Source: Clavibacter sepedonicus (lineage in GTDB: Bacteria > Actinomycetota > Actinomycetes > Actinomycetales > Microbacteriaceae). From it: 64,000 nt of DNA. A model generated the notes under the pieces. The model made no database searches and was not told where the DNA came from. It saw only the letters and a program-made list of their open reading frames with translations. Positions 1-7,980 of the stretch are shown here, piece after piece (position 1 is the first letter of the stretch; each line of letters begins with the position of its first letter). The stretch is from positions 2,294,001-2,358,000 of the forward strand of contig NC_010407.1 in NCBI RefSeq assembly GCF_000069225.1. The letters run 5' to 3'. The position numbers were made by a program, and so were the translations under genes.

Positions 1-414
1 GTCCGCGGATTGGTCGACCAGCGCGGGCGCGGCGTCCGGCTCGGCGAGCGGCACGACCCGCAGCGGCACGTCGGCGACGCGCTCGTCCCAGGCGCGGGTC
101 CACTTGGCGACGGTGACGCCGGGCACGATCGCGACGACGAGCCCCCGCGGCGGCGCGGCGGCCTCCTCGGCCAGGCGCGCGTCCTCGGCGGCGATCGCGG
201 CGCGGGCCTCCGCGAGCCGTGCCTCGCCCGCGGGGCTGAGGCGCGTGGGCCCGTCGTCGCGCACGAACAGCTCGACGCCCCAGAGCGCCTCGAGGTCGAG
301 GATCGAGCGGCTCACGGCGATGCGCGAGACGTTGAGGGCCTTCGCGGCGCGGGCGAAGTGCAGCTCGTCGGCCACGGCGGCGAAGCGCCGGAGGGCGGTC
401 GGGTCGGCGTCCAC
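1..414 (-). CDS. LysR-family transcriptional regulator, N-terminal part (cut by window edge)
   Basis: The first 138 codons of a LysR-type DNA-binding regulator run off the left edge of the window. The translation has the standard winged-helix start: a helix with LRRFAAVADELHFARAAKAL, then the recognition helix VSRIAVSRSILDLE, then the LF..G..RLSPAGEA stretch that ends the domain. The first strand of the effector domain (LVVAIVPGVTVAKW) follows. I chose the GTG at 414 because GAGGGG lies seven bases upstream and because the family normally begins a few residues before this motif. It is divergent from the DUF5997 gene at 517, and the 102-bp gap probably holds both promoters. The effector is unknown. 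The assignment rests on the very typical HTH. Confidence 0.85.
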   Translation of the reverse strand, partial: MDADPTALRRFAAVADELHFARAAKALNVSRIAVSRSILDLEALWGVELFVRDDGPTRLSPAGEARLAEARAAIAAEDARLAEEAAAPPRGLVVAIVPGVTVAKWTRAWDERVADVPLRVVPLAEPDAAPALVDQSAD

Positions 415-504
415 GGGAGTCCCCTCGATCGCCCGCACGAAGGTGGCGCGGTGAGCGGCGGCGGGTCGATCCAGGCTAGTGCAGGGCGGTCGGGGCCCCG
501 ACGG

Positions 505-510
505 TACCCT
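505..510 (+). promoter_or_regulatory. -10 hexamer TACCCT of a leaderless promoter
   Basis: TACCCT ends exactly 6 nt before the ATG at 517. Transcription would begin at or within a base of the start codon, so the message would be leaderless. There is no Shine-Dalgarno sequence in this interval. The same spacing recurs at many genes in the window. Confidence 0.55.
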
Positions 511-516
511 GGGCAC

Positions 517-948
517 ATGACGAGCCCCGGATCCAGCCAGACGATGAAGGCCGCGACCGCGGCGAAGAAGCTGGGCGTGCACCTCCCGGCGACCCCCGTG
601 GAGTTCCAGGAGTCGACCCCGTCCCGCGCCGAGCTCGCCGAGATGCACGAGAACCCGCCCGAGTGGCTGGCCACGCTGCTGCGCGACGGCCCGCACCCGC
701 GCCAGGTCATCGCCGGCAAGCTCGGCGTCTCCATCGCCGGCCTGGCCCGCGGCGGCGTCGACGAGGCGCTCACCACCGCCCAGATCAAGGAGCTGCTGCA
801 GGCCCCGCCGCAGTGGCTCGTGCAGGAGCGCGCGACGCAGGCCGAGGTGCGCGAGGAGCAGATCCGCGTGAAGAACCGCGACGCCGGTCGCGCCGCGATG
901 GCCGCCGAGCGCGAGCGCCAGGACGGCGCCGGCGGCTCGCGCCGCTGA
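517..948 (+). CDS. DUF5997 family protein
   Basis: This is a 143-residue soluble protein of the actinobacterial DUF5997 type, with no known function. The sequence begins with a short basic stretch (MKAATAAKKLGVHLPATP) followed by a helical body. Residues about 65-95 (HPRQVIAGKLGVSIAGLARGG) look like a helix-turn-helix. The C-terminus is a charged helix rich in Glu and Arg. The ATG at 517 is preceded by a TACCCT hexamer at leaderless spacing, and coding character begins there. It is divergent from a LysR regulator, so the two may be linked by regulation. The family name is from recall of the sequence pattern. Any DNA-binding role is inference. Confidence 0.7.
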   Translation: MTSPGSSQTMKAATAAKKLGVHLPATPVEFQESTPSRAELAEMHENPPEWLATLLRDGPHPRQVIAGKLGVSIAGLARGGVDEALTTAQIKELLQAPPQWLVQERATQAEVREEQIRVKNRDAGRAAMAAERERQDGAGGSRR

Positions 949-1045
949 GCCGACCCGCGCCGAGCGGACACGACCCGCGCTCTGCCGACCCGCGCTGAGC
1001 GGATGGCCCCGGGGACCCCGCCGCCGCGAATTCGGCCCCGCGTGA

Positions 1046-1051
1046 GACCCT
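1046..1051 (+). promoter_or_regulatory. possible -10 (GACCCT) at leaderless spacing
   Basis: GACCCT lies 6 nt before the GTG at 1058. It departs from TAnnnT at the first base, so it is a weaker example of the leaderless pattern seen elsewhere in the window. Confidence 0.3.
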
Positions 1052-1057
1052 GATGCC

Positions 1058-2536
1058 GTGACCCGTACGAACGACACGGCCCGCCGCCGCCACGCCGCCG
1101 CCGCCACCGAGCCGGATCCCGCGGCCGCCGTCCCCGCGCCGATCACCGGATCCCGCGTGCCCGGCACCGTCGGCGTCGTGGTCGTCGCCGCCCTCGTCAC
1201 CGCCGTCTACGTGCTGTACTCCGCGCTCCAATGGCGCCGCTTCACCGTGAAGTCGTGGGACACCGGCATCTTCACGCAGCTCGCGCAGGACTACTCGCGC
1301 CTCCAGGCGCCGCTCGTCTCCATCAAGGGCGACGGCTTCAACCTCATGGGCGACCACTTCCACCCGATCCTCGTGCTGCTCGGCCCGGTCTACGCCGTGT
1401 GGCCGCACGCGTTCGCGCTGCTCGTGGTGCAGGCCGTGCTCATCGGGATCTCGGTGGTCGGCGTCGGCCGTCTGGCCGGCCGCGTCGTCGGGCGGTGGGG
1501 CGCGATCGTCGTCGCCGCGGCCTACGGGCTCAGCTGGGGGATCCAGGGCGCGGTCGCGTTCCAGTTCCACGAGATCGCGTTCGCCCTGCCGCTGCTGGCC
1601 TTCGCGCTCGACGCGGTGATCGCCCGCCGTGCGATGGCCGCCGCCGCATGGGCTGTGCCGCTCGTGTTCGTGAAGGAGGACCTCGGCCTCACCGTCGCGG
1701 TGCTCGGCGCGATCATCGCGCTCACGATGGACCGCCGCATCGGCGTCGCGCTCGCCGGGTGGGGCGTCGCCTGGTTCGTGCTCGCGACCACCGTGATCCT
1801 GCCCGCCTTCAACCGCGAGGCCCGCTGGGACTACGCGTCCAAGCTCGACGCGGGCGGCGCGCTCGCGGATCCCCTCGGCACCGTCGCCGGGCTCTTCGTC
1901 GCGCCGAAGCTCGAGACGGTGGCCTTCCTGATCCTCGCAGGGGCGCTGATAGCCGTGCGCTCGCCGCTGCTGCTCCTCGTGGTGCCGACGCTCGCCTGGC
2001 GCTTCCTCGCGCCGACCGAGGCCTACTGGGCGCCCGGCTACCACTACGACGCGGTGCTCATGCCGATCGTCTTCGCCGCGGCGATCGACGGCGTCGTGCG
2101 GGCGCGAGCGGGGCGCCAGCGCTGGCTGCGGTCGGCGTCGCGCCTCGCCGTGCCGGCGCTCGCGGTGGCGGCGATCGCGGTGGCGGCGATCGCCCTCTTC
2201 TTCCGCTCGCCCATGGTCGATCTCACGAAGCCGACCATCTGGGAGCCGGCGCCGCGGGCTGCCCAGGCGCAGGCCGCGCTCGACCAGGTGCCGGCCGGCG
2301 CATCCGTCCTCAGCGACATCGGCCTCATGTCGTACCTCGTCGACGACCACGAGGTCTACTGGCTCGGCAACCCGGGCAACCCGGCGCCGCAGTACGTCGT
2401 GATCGACACCCTCGGCGGCGGCCTCGGCCAGGGCGCGCTCAACGCCGACCAGTACGGCGAGGCGACGCAGGCGGGCACGACGTACGAGATCGTCTACGCC
2501 GACGCCGGGTACCAGGTCGCCCGTCGGATCCAGTAG
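1058..2536 (+). CDS. DUF2079 polytopic membrane protein
   Basis: This 492-residue integral membrane protein belongs to DUF2079, a family with a glycosyltransferase-C-like (Dol-P-mannose transferase-like) fold. After a disordered, Ala-rich, charged N-terminus there is a first membrane helix (about residues 30-55). The family hallmark loop follows (SWDTGIFTQLAQDYS and GFNLMGDHFHPILVLLGP), with acidic residues facing outside. About eight further hydrophobic helices come next, and then a small soluble C-terminal domain with VLSDIGLMSYLVDDHEVYWL. It could transfer a sugar from a lipid carrier to the envelope, but the substrate is unknown. It stands alone and converges on the CitMHS gene across a strong bidirectional terminator. 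Confidence 0.8.
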   Translation: MTRTNDTARRRHAAAATEPDPAAAVPAPITGSRVPGTVGVVVVAALVTAVYVLYSALQWRRFTVKSWDTGIFTQLAQDYSRLQAPLVSIKGDGFNLMGDHFHPILVLLGPVYAVWPHAFALLVVQAVLIGISVVGVGRLAGRVVGRWGAIVVAAAYGLSWGIQGAVAFQFHEIAFALPLLAFALDAVIARRAMAAAAWAVPLVFVKEDLGLTVAVLGAIIALTMDRRIGVALAGWGVAWFVLATTVILPAFNREARWDYASKLDAGGALADPLGTVAGLFVAPKLETVAFLILAGALIAVRSPLLLLVVPTLAWRFLAPTEAYWAPGYHYDAVLMPIVFAAAIDGVVRARAGRQRWLRSASRLAVPALAVAAIAVAAIALFFRSPMVDLTKPTIWEPAPRAAQAQAALDQVPAGASVLSDIGLMSYLVDDHEVYWLGNPGNPAPQYVVIDTLGGGLGQGALNADQYGEATQAGTTYEIVYADAGYQVARRIQ

Positions 2537-2560
2537 CCGGTACGCCGCCCCGCCCCGCCC

Positions 2561-2627
2561 GCACGCGAGGAGGCCGGGCGCTCCCCCGAGCCGCCCGGCC
2601 TCCGCGTGCGCGCTCCCGGAGGAGCGC
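2561..2627. terminator. double hairpin terminator between convergent genes
   Basis: Two adjacent inverted repeats fill the gap between two convergent genes. The first (2561-2609) pairs GCACGCG and GAGGCCGGGCG with CGCCCGGCCTC and CGCGTGC around an 11-base loop. The second (2610-2627) pairs GCGCTCC with GGAGCGC around CGGA. Neither has a U-tract, which is usual for actinobacterial terminators. The pair can stop transcription from both sides. Confidence 0.7.
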
Positions 2628-2632
2628 CCCGA

Positions 2633-4090
2633 TCAGATCGGGATCACCGCCGTGAGCACGCCCACGGCGAGCATCGTCAGCGACACGAGCACCGCGCGCC
2701 ACAGCACCTTGCGGTGGTGGTCGCCGAGGTTCACGTCCGCGAGCGAGACGAGCAGCAGGATCGCCGGCACGAGCGGGCTCTGCAGGTGCACGGGCTGCCC
2801 GGTGATGGACGCGCGCGCCATCTCGACCGGGTCGATGCCGTAGTTCGCGGCGCTCTCCGCGAGCACCGGGAGCATGCCGTAGTAGAAGGCGTCGTTGCTC
2901 ATGAAGAAGGTCATCGGGATGCTGAGCACGCCCGTGATGACCGCGAGGCCGGGGCCGAGGGCGTCCGGGATGATCGTCACGAGCCACGCGGACATCGCCG
3001 ACACCATCCCGGTGCCGTTGAGCACGCCGATGAGGACGCCCGCCGCGAGCACCATCGAGACCACGCCGACCACGCTGGGCGCGTGCGCCGCGATGCGCTC
3101 GCCCTGGTGCTTGAGGTCGCGGAAGTTGGCGATCAGCGCGATGGCAGCACCGACCATGAAGACGTAGGCGAGCGGCAGCTGGTCCATGATCAGCAGCGCG
3201 AGCACCACGATCGTGAGACCGAGGTTGAACCAGATCATGCGAGGGCGCAGGGTCTCGCGGTCGGGGTCGAGCATCGTGGTGCCGAGCGTGGAGACGGCGG
3301 CCGTCTCGGCGCGGACGAGCGCCGGGGCCATCGTGATGAGGCCGCCGCGCGGGGTCGCGGGGGCGCCGCGACCGGCGCGCCACCAGCCGGAGCCGCCCGT
3401 GGATCCGCCGACGCCTGCGCCTGACCCGCTGGCGCTGGCGGCGTCGAGGCCGCCCTCGGCGCGCGCCTCGCCGAGCGCCGCGAGGCGGCTGCGCTCGCGG
3501 AGGCCCATGGTCCAGGCGAAGCTCATGACGAGCGCGATGCCGACGAGGAGCGACGGGATCATCGGCACGAAGATGTCGGTCGGTGAGACCTTGAGCGCCG
3601 CCGCCGCGCGGACGGTCGGGCCGCCCCACGGGACGATGTTGAGCGTGCCGTTCGCGAGGCCGGCCGTGCAGGTGAGGACCACCGGGCTCATCCCGAGCTT
3701 GCGGTAGATCGGCAGCATGGCCGCCGTCGTGACGATGAAGGTCGTGGATCCGTCGCCGTCGAGGGAGACCGCGGCCGCGAGGATCGCCGTGCCGAGCACG
3801 ATCTTCGCCGGGTCGCCGCCCGCGAGGCGGAGGATGAGGCGCACCAGCGGGTCGAAGAGGCCGACGTCGATCATGATGCCGAAGTAGATGATGGCGAACA
3901 TCAGCAGCGCGGCCGTGGGCGCGAGGTCGCCGAGCGCCTCGATGACCATGTCGCCGATGCCGAGGCCCGCGCCCGCGAAGAGGCCGAAGATCGTCGGCAC
4001 GAGGATCAGGGCGACCATGGGCGTCAGCCGCTTGGTCATGATGAGCGCCATGAAGGTGAGGACCATGGCGAAGCCCAGGAATACCAGCAC
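2633..4090 (-). CDS. CitMHS-family citrate/carboxylate:cation symporter
   Basis: This 485-residue inner-membrane transporter of the CitMHS family (ion transporter superfamily) imports citrate complexed with a divalent metal, or a related carboxylate. It starts with the family signature LVFLGFAMVLTFMALIMTKR and has about twelve hydrophobic helices. GDGSTTFIVTTAAMLPIY and MSNDAFYYGMLPVLAE are recognisable substrate-site regions. Residues about 205-255 form a Gly/Ser/Ala-rich cytoplasmic insert, making it longer than the usual ~435 residues. I chose the GTG at 4090 because AAGGAG sits six bases upstream. It is divergent from a CitA-like sensor kinase, so the two-component system probably controls it. 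The exact substrate cannot be read from sequence. Confidence 0.88.
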   Translation of the reverse strand: MLVFLGFAMVLTFMALIMTKRLTPMVALILVPTIFGLFAGAGLGIGDMVIEALGDLAPTAALLMFAIIYFGIMIDVGLFDPLVRLILRLAGGDPAKIVLGTAILAAAVSLDGDGSTTFIVTTAAMLPIYRKLGMSPVVLTCTAGLANGTLNIVPWGGPTVRAAAALKVSPTDIFVPMIPSLLVGIALVMSFAWTMGLRERSRLAALGEARAEGGLDAASASGSGAGVGGSTGGSGWWRAGRGAPATPRGGLITMAPALVRAETAAVSTLGTTMLDPDRETLRPRMIWFNLGLTIVVLALLIMDQLPLAYVFMVGAAIALIANFRDLKHQGERIAAHAPSVVGVVSMVLAAGVLIGVLNGTGMVSAMSAWLVTIIPDALGPGLAVITGVLSIPMTFFMSNDAFYYGMLPVLAESAANYGIDPVEMARASITGQPVHLQSPLVPAILLLVSLADVNLGDHHRKVLWRAVLVSLTMLAVGVLTAVIPI

Positions 4091-4213
4091 GTGTGACTCC
4101 TTCGTCGGTGGGCGGGACGCCCGGCTGAACACCACACGCTAGGTGGGCGTCCGCGGTCCGTCGCGCTTGTGCCGCTTGATCGCGATAGTGCACGTAGACG
4201 ACGTTCTGCGCAT

Positions 4214-4219
4214 TATGCT
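4214..4219 (+). promoter_or_regulatory. -10 hexamer TATGCT, leaderless promoter of the sensor kinase
   Basis: TATGCT lies exactly 6 nt before the GTG at 4226. No ribosome binding site precedes that GTG, so a leaderless message is the simplest explanation, and this sets the start of the kinase. Confidence 0.5.
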
Positions 4220-4225
4220 CACCAG

Positions 4226-6163
4226 GTGGACCGAGCGACGGGGCGACGACGGGCGGGGCTCGACTTCGCGCGCCGCACCCTCGTCCTCCAGCTGCTCGTC
4301 GTGCTCGTGGTGGTGGGGATCGCGACCGTCGCCTACGGTCTGCTGAGCTCCTCCGAGAACCGCGAGGAGGCGCAGGCGACGGCGCTCGCGATCGCCAGGA
4401 CGGCCGCCGAGGATCCCGCGCTCCGGGCCGCCGTGACCGCCGAGACCGCGGATCCCGCGACGGCCACCTCCGCCGACCTCGCCGACGGGCCGGTGCAGCG
4501 CACGGCCGAGGCGGTGCGCGAGCGGACCGGCGCGCTGTTCGTCGTGGTCACCGACGACCGGGGGCTGCGGCTCGCGCACCCCGACCCGGCCGAGCTCGGG
4601 CAGCGGGTGAGCACGGATCCCGCCGCCGCGCTCTCGGGGCGCGAGGAGGTGACGTGGGCCACCGGCACGCTCGGGGAGTCGGCGCGGGCGAAGGTGCCGG
4701 TGCGGGCGCTGGCGGATGCGTCCGCGGGCGGCGACGACGACGGCGCCGCGGGCAGCGCGTCGAGCCGCGTCGTCGGCGAGGTCAGCGTCGGCTTCGCGGC
4801 GGCGACCGTGCGCGACTCCATCGGCGTCGACGTCGCGGCCATCGCGGTCGTCGCCCTGCTCGCGCTCGGCGTCGGGGCGGTGGCCAGCGGGATCCTCTCG
4901 CGGCGGCTCGCGCGCCTCACCCTCGGCCTCCAGCCGTCCGAGCTGGCGGGCCTCGTGCAGGACCAGGCGGCCGTGCTCTCCGGCGTCGGCGAGGGCGTCC
5001 TCGGGATCGGGCCCGACGGCCGGGTGACCGTCTGCAACCCGCGCGCCGCGGCGCTGCTCGGCCTCGAGGATCCGGTGGGCCGCACGCTCGCGGACCTCGA
5101 CGTCGCGCCGGTGCTGCGCGACGCGGTGGCCGAGGCGCAGGCCGGGGCCGCTGCCGGATCTCCGTCGCTGCGCGCCGTGGTCGACGACCGGCTGCTCTTC
5201 GTCGACGTCGCCCGCGTCGACCGCGACGGACGCGACCTCGGCACGGTGATGGTGCTGCGCGACGAGACCGACATCGAGGCGATGAGCCGCCGCCTCACGG
5301 CCGTCACCGCGATGTCCACGGCGCTCCGCGTGCAGCGTCACGAGTTCGCGAACCGCCTCCACGTCGTGCGCGGTCTCGTCGCCACCGGCCGGGTCGACGA
5401 GGCCGACAGCTACCTCGCGGGCGTGCTCGAGCAGGGGCCCGTGGCGTTCCCGACGGTCGACGCGGGGCTCGTCGACGAGCCGTACCTGCAGGCGTTCCTC
5501 GGGGCGAAGGCGATGGAGGCGGAGGAGCGCGGCGTGGCGCTGCGGGTCGGGCCCGGCACGCTCGTGCGCGGGATCCTGGTGCGGCCCGAGGAGGTCACGA
5601 CCGTGCTCGGCAACCTTGTCGACAACGCGGTGCACGCGGCCGTCCGCGGATCCCGCGCTGACAGGTGGGTGGAGGTGGAGGCGCTCGACGACGGGGTCGA
5701 CCTGCACCTCGCGGTCTCCGACTCGGGCGACGGGCTGGCCGCGTCCGACGCCGGGCGCGTGTTCCGCCGACGCCCCGACGACGTGGGTGCGGTGGCGGAG
5801 GCGCTGGCGGCGGAGGAGGACGCGGCGGCGGATGGGCCCGCCGCGGACGCACTCGCCGCGGACGCGCCGGTCGCGGGCGGCGCTGGCGACCGCGGGGGAG
5901 CGGATCCCGCGCACGGCCTCGGCTTCGGCCTCCCGCTCGTGCGCGACATCGCCCGGCGCGACGGGGGCGACGTGTGGGTCGCGGATCCCGGCGGCCCGCC
6001 GCCCCACGCGGAGGCCGGTGCCGTGTTCTGCGCGCGCCTCGCGGGCGTGGTGGAGCCGCCGGACGCGGATCCGCCCACGGCCGACGACGCCGACGCCCCT
6101 GCCGACCCCGACCCCGACCCCGACCGCCCCGACACCCGCGACCCCGACGGAGCCCCCGCATGA
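4226..6163 (+). CDS. CitA/DcuS-type sensor histidine kinase
   Basis: This 645-residue membrane sensor kinase pairs with the response regulator that overlaps its stop codon. In order it has TM helix 1 (about 18-41), an extracytoplasmic PAS-like ligand domain (about 42-200) and TM helix 2 (about 203-230). A cytoplasmic PAS domain follows from about 251 (GVGEGVLGIGPDGRVTVCNP), then the DcuS/CitA-type phosphoacceptor motif RHEFANRLH (His near 371). The ATPase domain has an N box LGNLVDNAVHAAV (about 460), DSGDGL, and GLGFGLPLVRDIARRDGG (about 566). A Pro/Asp-rich tail ends the protein. The GTG at 4226 is favoured by the leaderless -10 element. It is divergent from the CitMHS transporter and presumably senses a tricarboxylate or dicarboxylate; the ligand is inferred. 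Confidence 0.88.
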   Translation: MDRATGRRRAGLDFARRTLVLQLLVVLVVVGIATVAYGLLSSSENREEAQATALAIARTAAEDPALRAAVTAETADPATATSADLADGPVQRTAEAVRERTGALFVVVTDDRGLRLAHPDPAELGQRVSTDPAAALSGREEVTWATGTLGESARAKVPVRALADASAGGDDDGAAGSASSRVVGEVSVGFAAATVRDSIGVDVAAIAVVALLALGVGAVASGILSRRLARLTLGLQPSELAGLVQDQAAVLSGVGEGVLGIGPDGRVTVCNPRAAALLGLEDPVGRTLADLDVAPVLRDAVAEAQAGAAAGSPSLRAVVDDRLLFVDVARVDRDGRDLGTVMVLRDETDIEAMSRRLTAVTAMSTALRVQRHEFANRLHVVRGLVATGRVDEADSYLAGVLEQGPVAFPTVDAGLVDEPYLQAFLGAKAMEAEERGVALRVGPGTLVRGILVRPEEVTTVLGNLVDNAVHAAVRGSRADRWVEVEALDDGVDLHLAVSDSGDGLAASDAGRVFRRRPDDVGAVAEALAAEEDAAADGPAADALAADAPVAGGAGDRGGADPAHGLGFGLPLVRDIARRDGGDVWVADPGGPPPHAEAGAVFCARLAGVVEPPDADPPTADDADAPADPDPDPDRPDTRDPDGAPA

Positions 6164-6825
6164 CCGACGACCTCACCGTCCTCATCGTCGACGACGACTT
6201 CCGCATCGCCCGTCTGCACGAGGGCATCGTGGAGCAGGCCCCCGGGTTCCGCGCCGTCGGCACCGCGGGCAGCGTGCGGGCGGCGCTCGCCGTGCTCGAC
6301 ACGTCCCGCCCCGACCTCGTGCTCCTCGACGCGTACCTGCCCGACGGCAGCGGGATCGACCTGGTGCGGCGCATCGAGCCCGACGTGATCCTCGTCACGG
6401 CCGCCGACGACCCCGCCACCGTCCGCCGCGCCCTCCGCGGCGGTGCCGTCTCCTACCTCGTCAAGCCGTTCGCGCCCGAGCTGCTCACCGCGCGCCTCGC
6501 GGCCTACGCGGCCTTCCGCGCCGGGCTCGCGAGCGACCGCCCGCTCGACCAGGCCGGCATCGACCGCGCCATCCACGCGCTGCGGCCCGGCCGCGCGTCC
6601 GCGCAGGCCCGACCGGCGACCGAGCAGGCCGTGCTCGACGCCCTGTCCGCATCCGACGCGGAGCTCAGCGCCCCCGAGATCGCCGAGCGCGTCGGCGTCT
6701 CCCGCGCCACCGCGCAGCGCTACCTCGGCGCGCTCGCCCGCGACCGCGTGGTCGACGTGCAGCTCAACTACGGATCCACGGGCCGCCCGGAGCACCGCTA
6801 CCGGATCCTGCGGCCGCGCGGCTGA
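6160..6825 (+). CDS. CitB/DcuR-type response regulator
   Basis: This 221-residue response regulator is the partner of the kinase just upstream; its ATG overlaps the kinase stop (ATGA). The receiver domain (1-120) has the acidic pocket VDDDF, the phosphoacceptor Asp57 (LVLLDAYLPDGSGIDL), and the conserved Thr and Lys (VTAADD, YLVKPF). The C-terminal part (about 150-221) is a winged HTH of the kind found in CitB and DcuR (SAPEIAERVGVSRATAQRYL). The likely target is the divergent CitMHS promoter region at about 4091-4225. The sequence is intact, with no missing catalytic residue. Confidence 0.9.
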   Translation: MTDDLTVLIVDDDFRIARLHEGIVEQAPGFRAVGTAGSVRAALAVLDTSRPDLVLLDAYLPDGSGIDLVRRIEPDVILVTAADDPATVRRALRGGAVSYLVKPFAPELLTARLAAYAAFRAGLASDRPLDQAGIDRAIHALRPGRASAQARPATEQAVLDALSASDAELSAPEIAERVGVSRATAQRYLGALARDRVVDVQLNYGSTGRPEHRYRILRPRG

Positions 6826-6859
6826 AGCGGCCCTCCTCGACCGGCCCCGTCACCGCCCG

Positions 6860-6865
6860 TAGGCT
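6860..6865 (+). promoter_or_regulatory. -10 hexamer TAGGCT of a leaderless promoter
   Basis: TAGGCT ends 6 nt before the ATG of the ASCH gene at 6872, with no Shine-Dalgarno sequence between them. Confidence 0.5.
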
Positions 6866-6871
6866 CGTCGG

Positions 6872-7219
6872 ATGTCCGACGCAGGAGCCCAGGTGATCCA
6901 CTTCCATCGGAAGCACCACGACGTCATCGTGAGCGGCGAGAAGGCCACCACCGTGCGTTGGGGCGAGGACCTGCGGGTCGGCCCGGCGACGTTCGTCTTC
7001 GACGAGCACGCCACCGCCGTCCCGCTCGCCGGACGCGTCACCTCCGTGCGGCGGCACCTCCTCGCGGATCTCACGCCGGAGGACGCGCACCAGCCGCCCG
7101 GCACGGACATGGCCCGGTTCGCCGAGCAGCTCCGCGAGAACTACTACCCGACCATGCCGGCGTCGGCGGCCGTCGTGGTCGCGGAGATCGAGCTCGGGGG
7201 CGTCGCGCCCGTCGGCTGA
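6872..7219 (+). CDS. ASCH-domain protein
   Basis: This small 115-residue soluble protein has an ASCH-type beta-barrel (PUA-like fold), a family thought to bind RNA or modified nucleotides. The beginning IHFHRKHHDVIVSGEKATTVRWGE matches the usual ASCH start, in which a short helix is followed by Gly-x-Lys-x-x-T-x-R. Strand RVGPATFVFD and VAGR/TSV-like segments follow. The ATG at 6872 stands at leaderless distance from TAGGCT. There are no operon partners; the next 354 bases have no gene. The family is assigned by motif, and no substrate can be given. Confidence 0.7.
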   Translation: MSDAGAQVIHFHRKHHDVIVSGEKATTVRWGEDLRVGPATFVFDEHATAVPLAGRVTSVRRHLLADLTPEDAHQPPGTDMARFAEQLRENYYPTMPASAAVVVAEIELGGVAPVG

Positions 7220-7573
7220 GTGGAGGGCGCACCAAGTGGCATACGGCCGCCCCGCAGGCGGGGGTCAGCTCCCGACGGTCGCTGCACCTCGTCAGATCTA
7301 CTCGATCGCCGCTCGTCATCTCCGTCACGGTCGGCGGTGCTGGTGACGCTTGCACTGAATGATCGTCACTGCCGTCGTCGCTGGTGACACGTGCCCTGGA
7401 CAACTGTCACAGTCGTCGTTGTTGGTGACACTTGCTCTGAACAACTGTCACAGTCGGGCTCCGCAGGCACTCGTGTCGGTCATGTGCCTTCGCCTGCGGC
7501 GTCGACGCGCGAGTCCCCCAGCCGAAAGCGCATGCATGCGATGCAGCCGAGGAATGCACGGAAGCGCTGCTGG
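7220..7573. other. gene-free stretch between convergent genes
   Basis: This 354-bp stretch lies between the stops of the ASCH gene and the Nudix gene. It holds no open frame with coding character. Its only clear structure is the 41-bp tandem repeat at 7324-7455. No terminator hairpin stands out. Confidence 0.6.
7324..7455. repeat. 41-bp tandem repeat, three full units plus a partial fourth
   Basis: The units are 7324-7364, 7365-7405 and 7406-7446, each exactly 41 bp, and a fourth breaks off after GTCACAGTC at 7455. Each unit begins with GTCAC and contains TGGTGAC about 20 bases further on, so GTCAC and GTGAC alternate as inverted repeats. Units two and three differ at 7 of 41 positions; unit one is more diverged. 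The period is not a multiple of three, so this is not a coding repeat. Unit three carries GTTGGTGACACTT, identical to a terminal inverted repeat core of the IS at 21.3 kb. Confidence 0.8.
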
Positions 7574-7963
7574 TCAGATCAGCGCGTCGCGTATCAGCTG
7601 GGGATATCGGGCGTCCGCGAGGTCGAGCCCAGCCGCTTCCTCCGCCGTAAACCACCCGACCGCGTCGTGCTCCTCCGGGGCCGCATTCGTGATCACACCG
7701 GCCCAGCTGACGATCTGCCAGATCTCGATGCGGGCGTCTGCCATCTTGAGCACACGGATGGGGCCACCGGCCGGTGGGTCGATCTTCACGTCCAGCTCCT
7801 CGCGCAGCTCGCGCACCAGAGCGTGGAGGCTGCTCTCGCCCGGCTCGAGATGACCGCCCGGGAAGTCCCAGACGTGCGGGTACCAGGCCTTCGTCGCGGA
7901 ACGGTGAGCCAGCAGCACGTGAGCCGATCGGACGAGCAATCCGCAGGCGACTCGGTGCTCCAC
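7574..7963 (-). CDS. Nudix hydrolase
   Basis: This 129-residue protein hydrolyses a nucleoside-diphosphate-linked substrate. The complete Nudix box is visible: GGHLEPGESSLHALVRELREEL, that is Gly, five residues, Glu, seven residues, Arg-Glu, with Glu-Glu two residues on. Before it is the usual YPHVWDFPGG. The N-terminal strand VACGLLVRSAHVLLAHRS resembles MutT-like enzymes. I chose the GTG at 7963, just downstream of the ectB stop (17 bp), since further upstream starts would lie within ectB. It is probably co-transcribed behind the broken ectB. It could be a house-cleaning enzyme; the substrate is not predictable. Confidence 0.85.
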   Translation of the reverse strand: MEHRVACGLLVRSAHVLLAHRSATKAWYPHVWDFPGGHLEPGESSLHALVRELREELDVKIDPPAGGPIRVLKMADARIEIWQIVSWAGVITNAAPEEHDAVGWFTAEEAAGLDLADARYPQLIRDALI

Positions 7964-7980
7964 GCGTCCGTCGACGGGGA

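Noticed and set aside
6105..6145. Six-base GACCCC repeat at the 3' end of the sensor kinase gene as a regulatory repeat
   Set aside because: It simply encodes the Asp/Pro-rich tail of the kinase, in frame.
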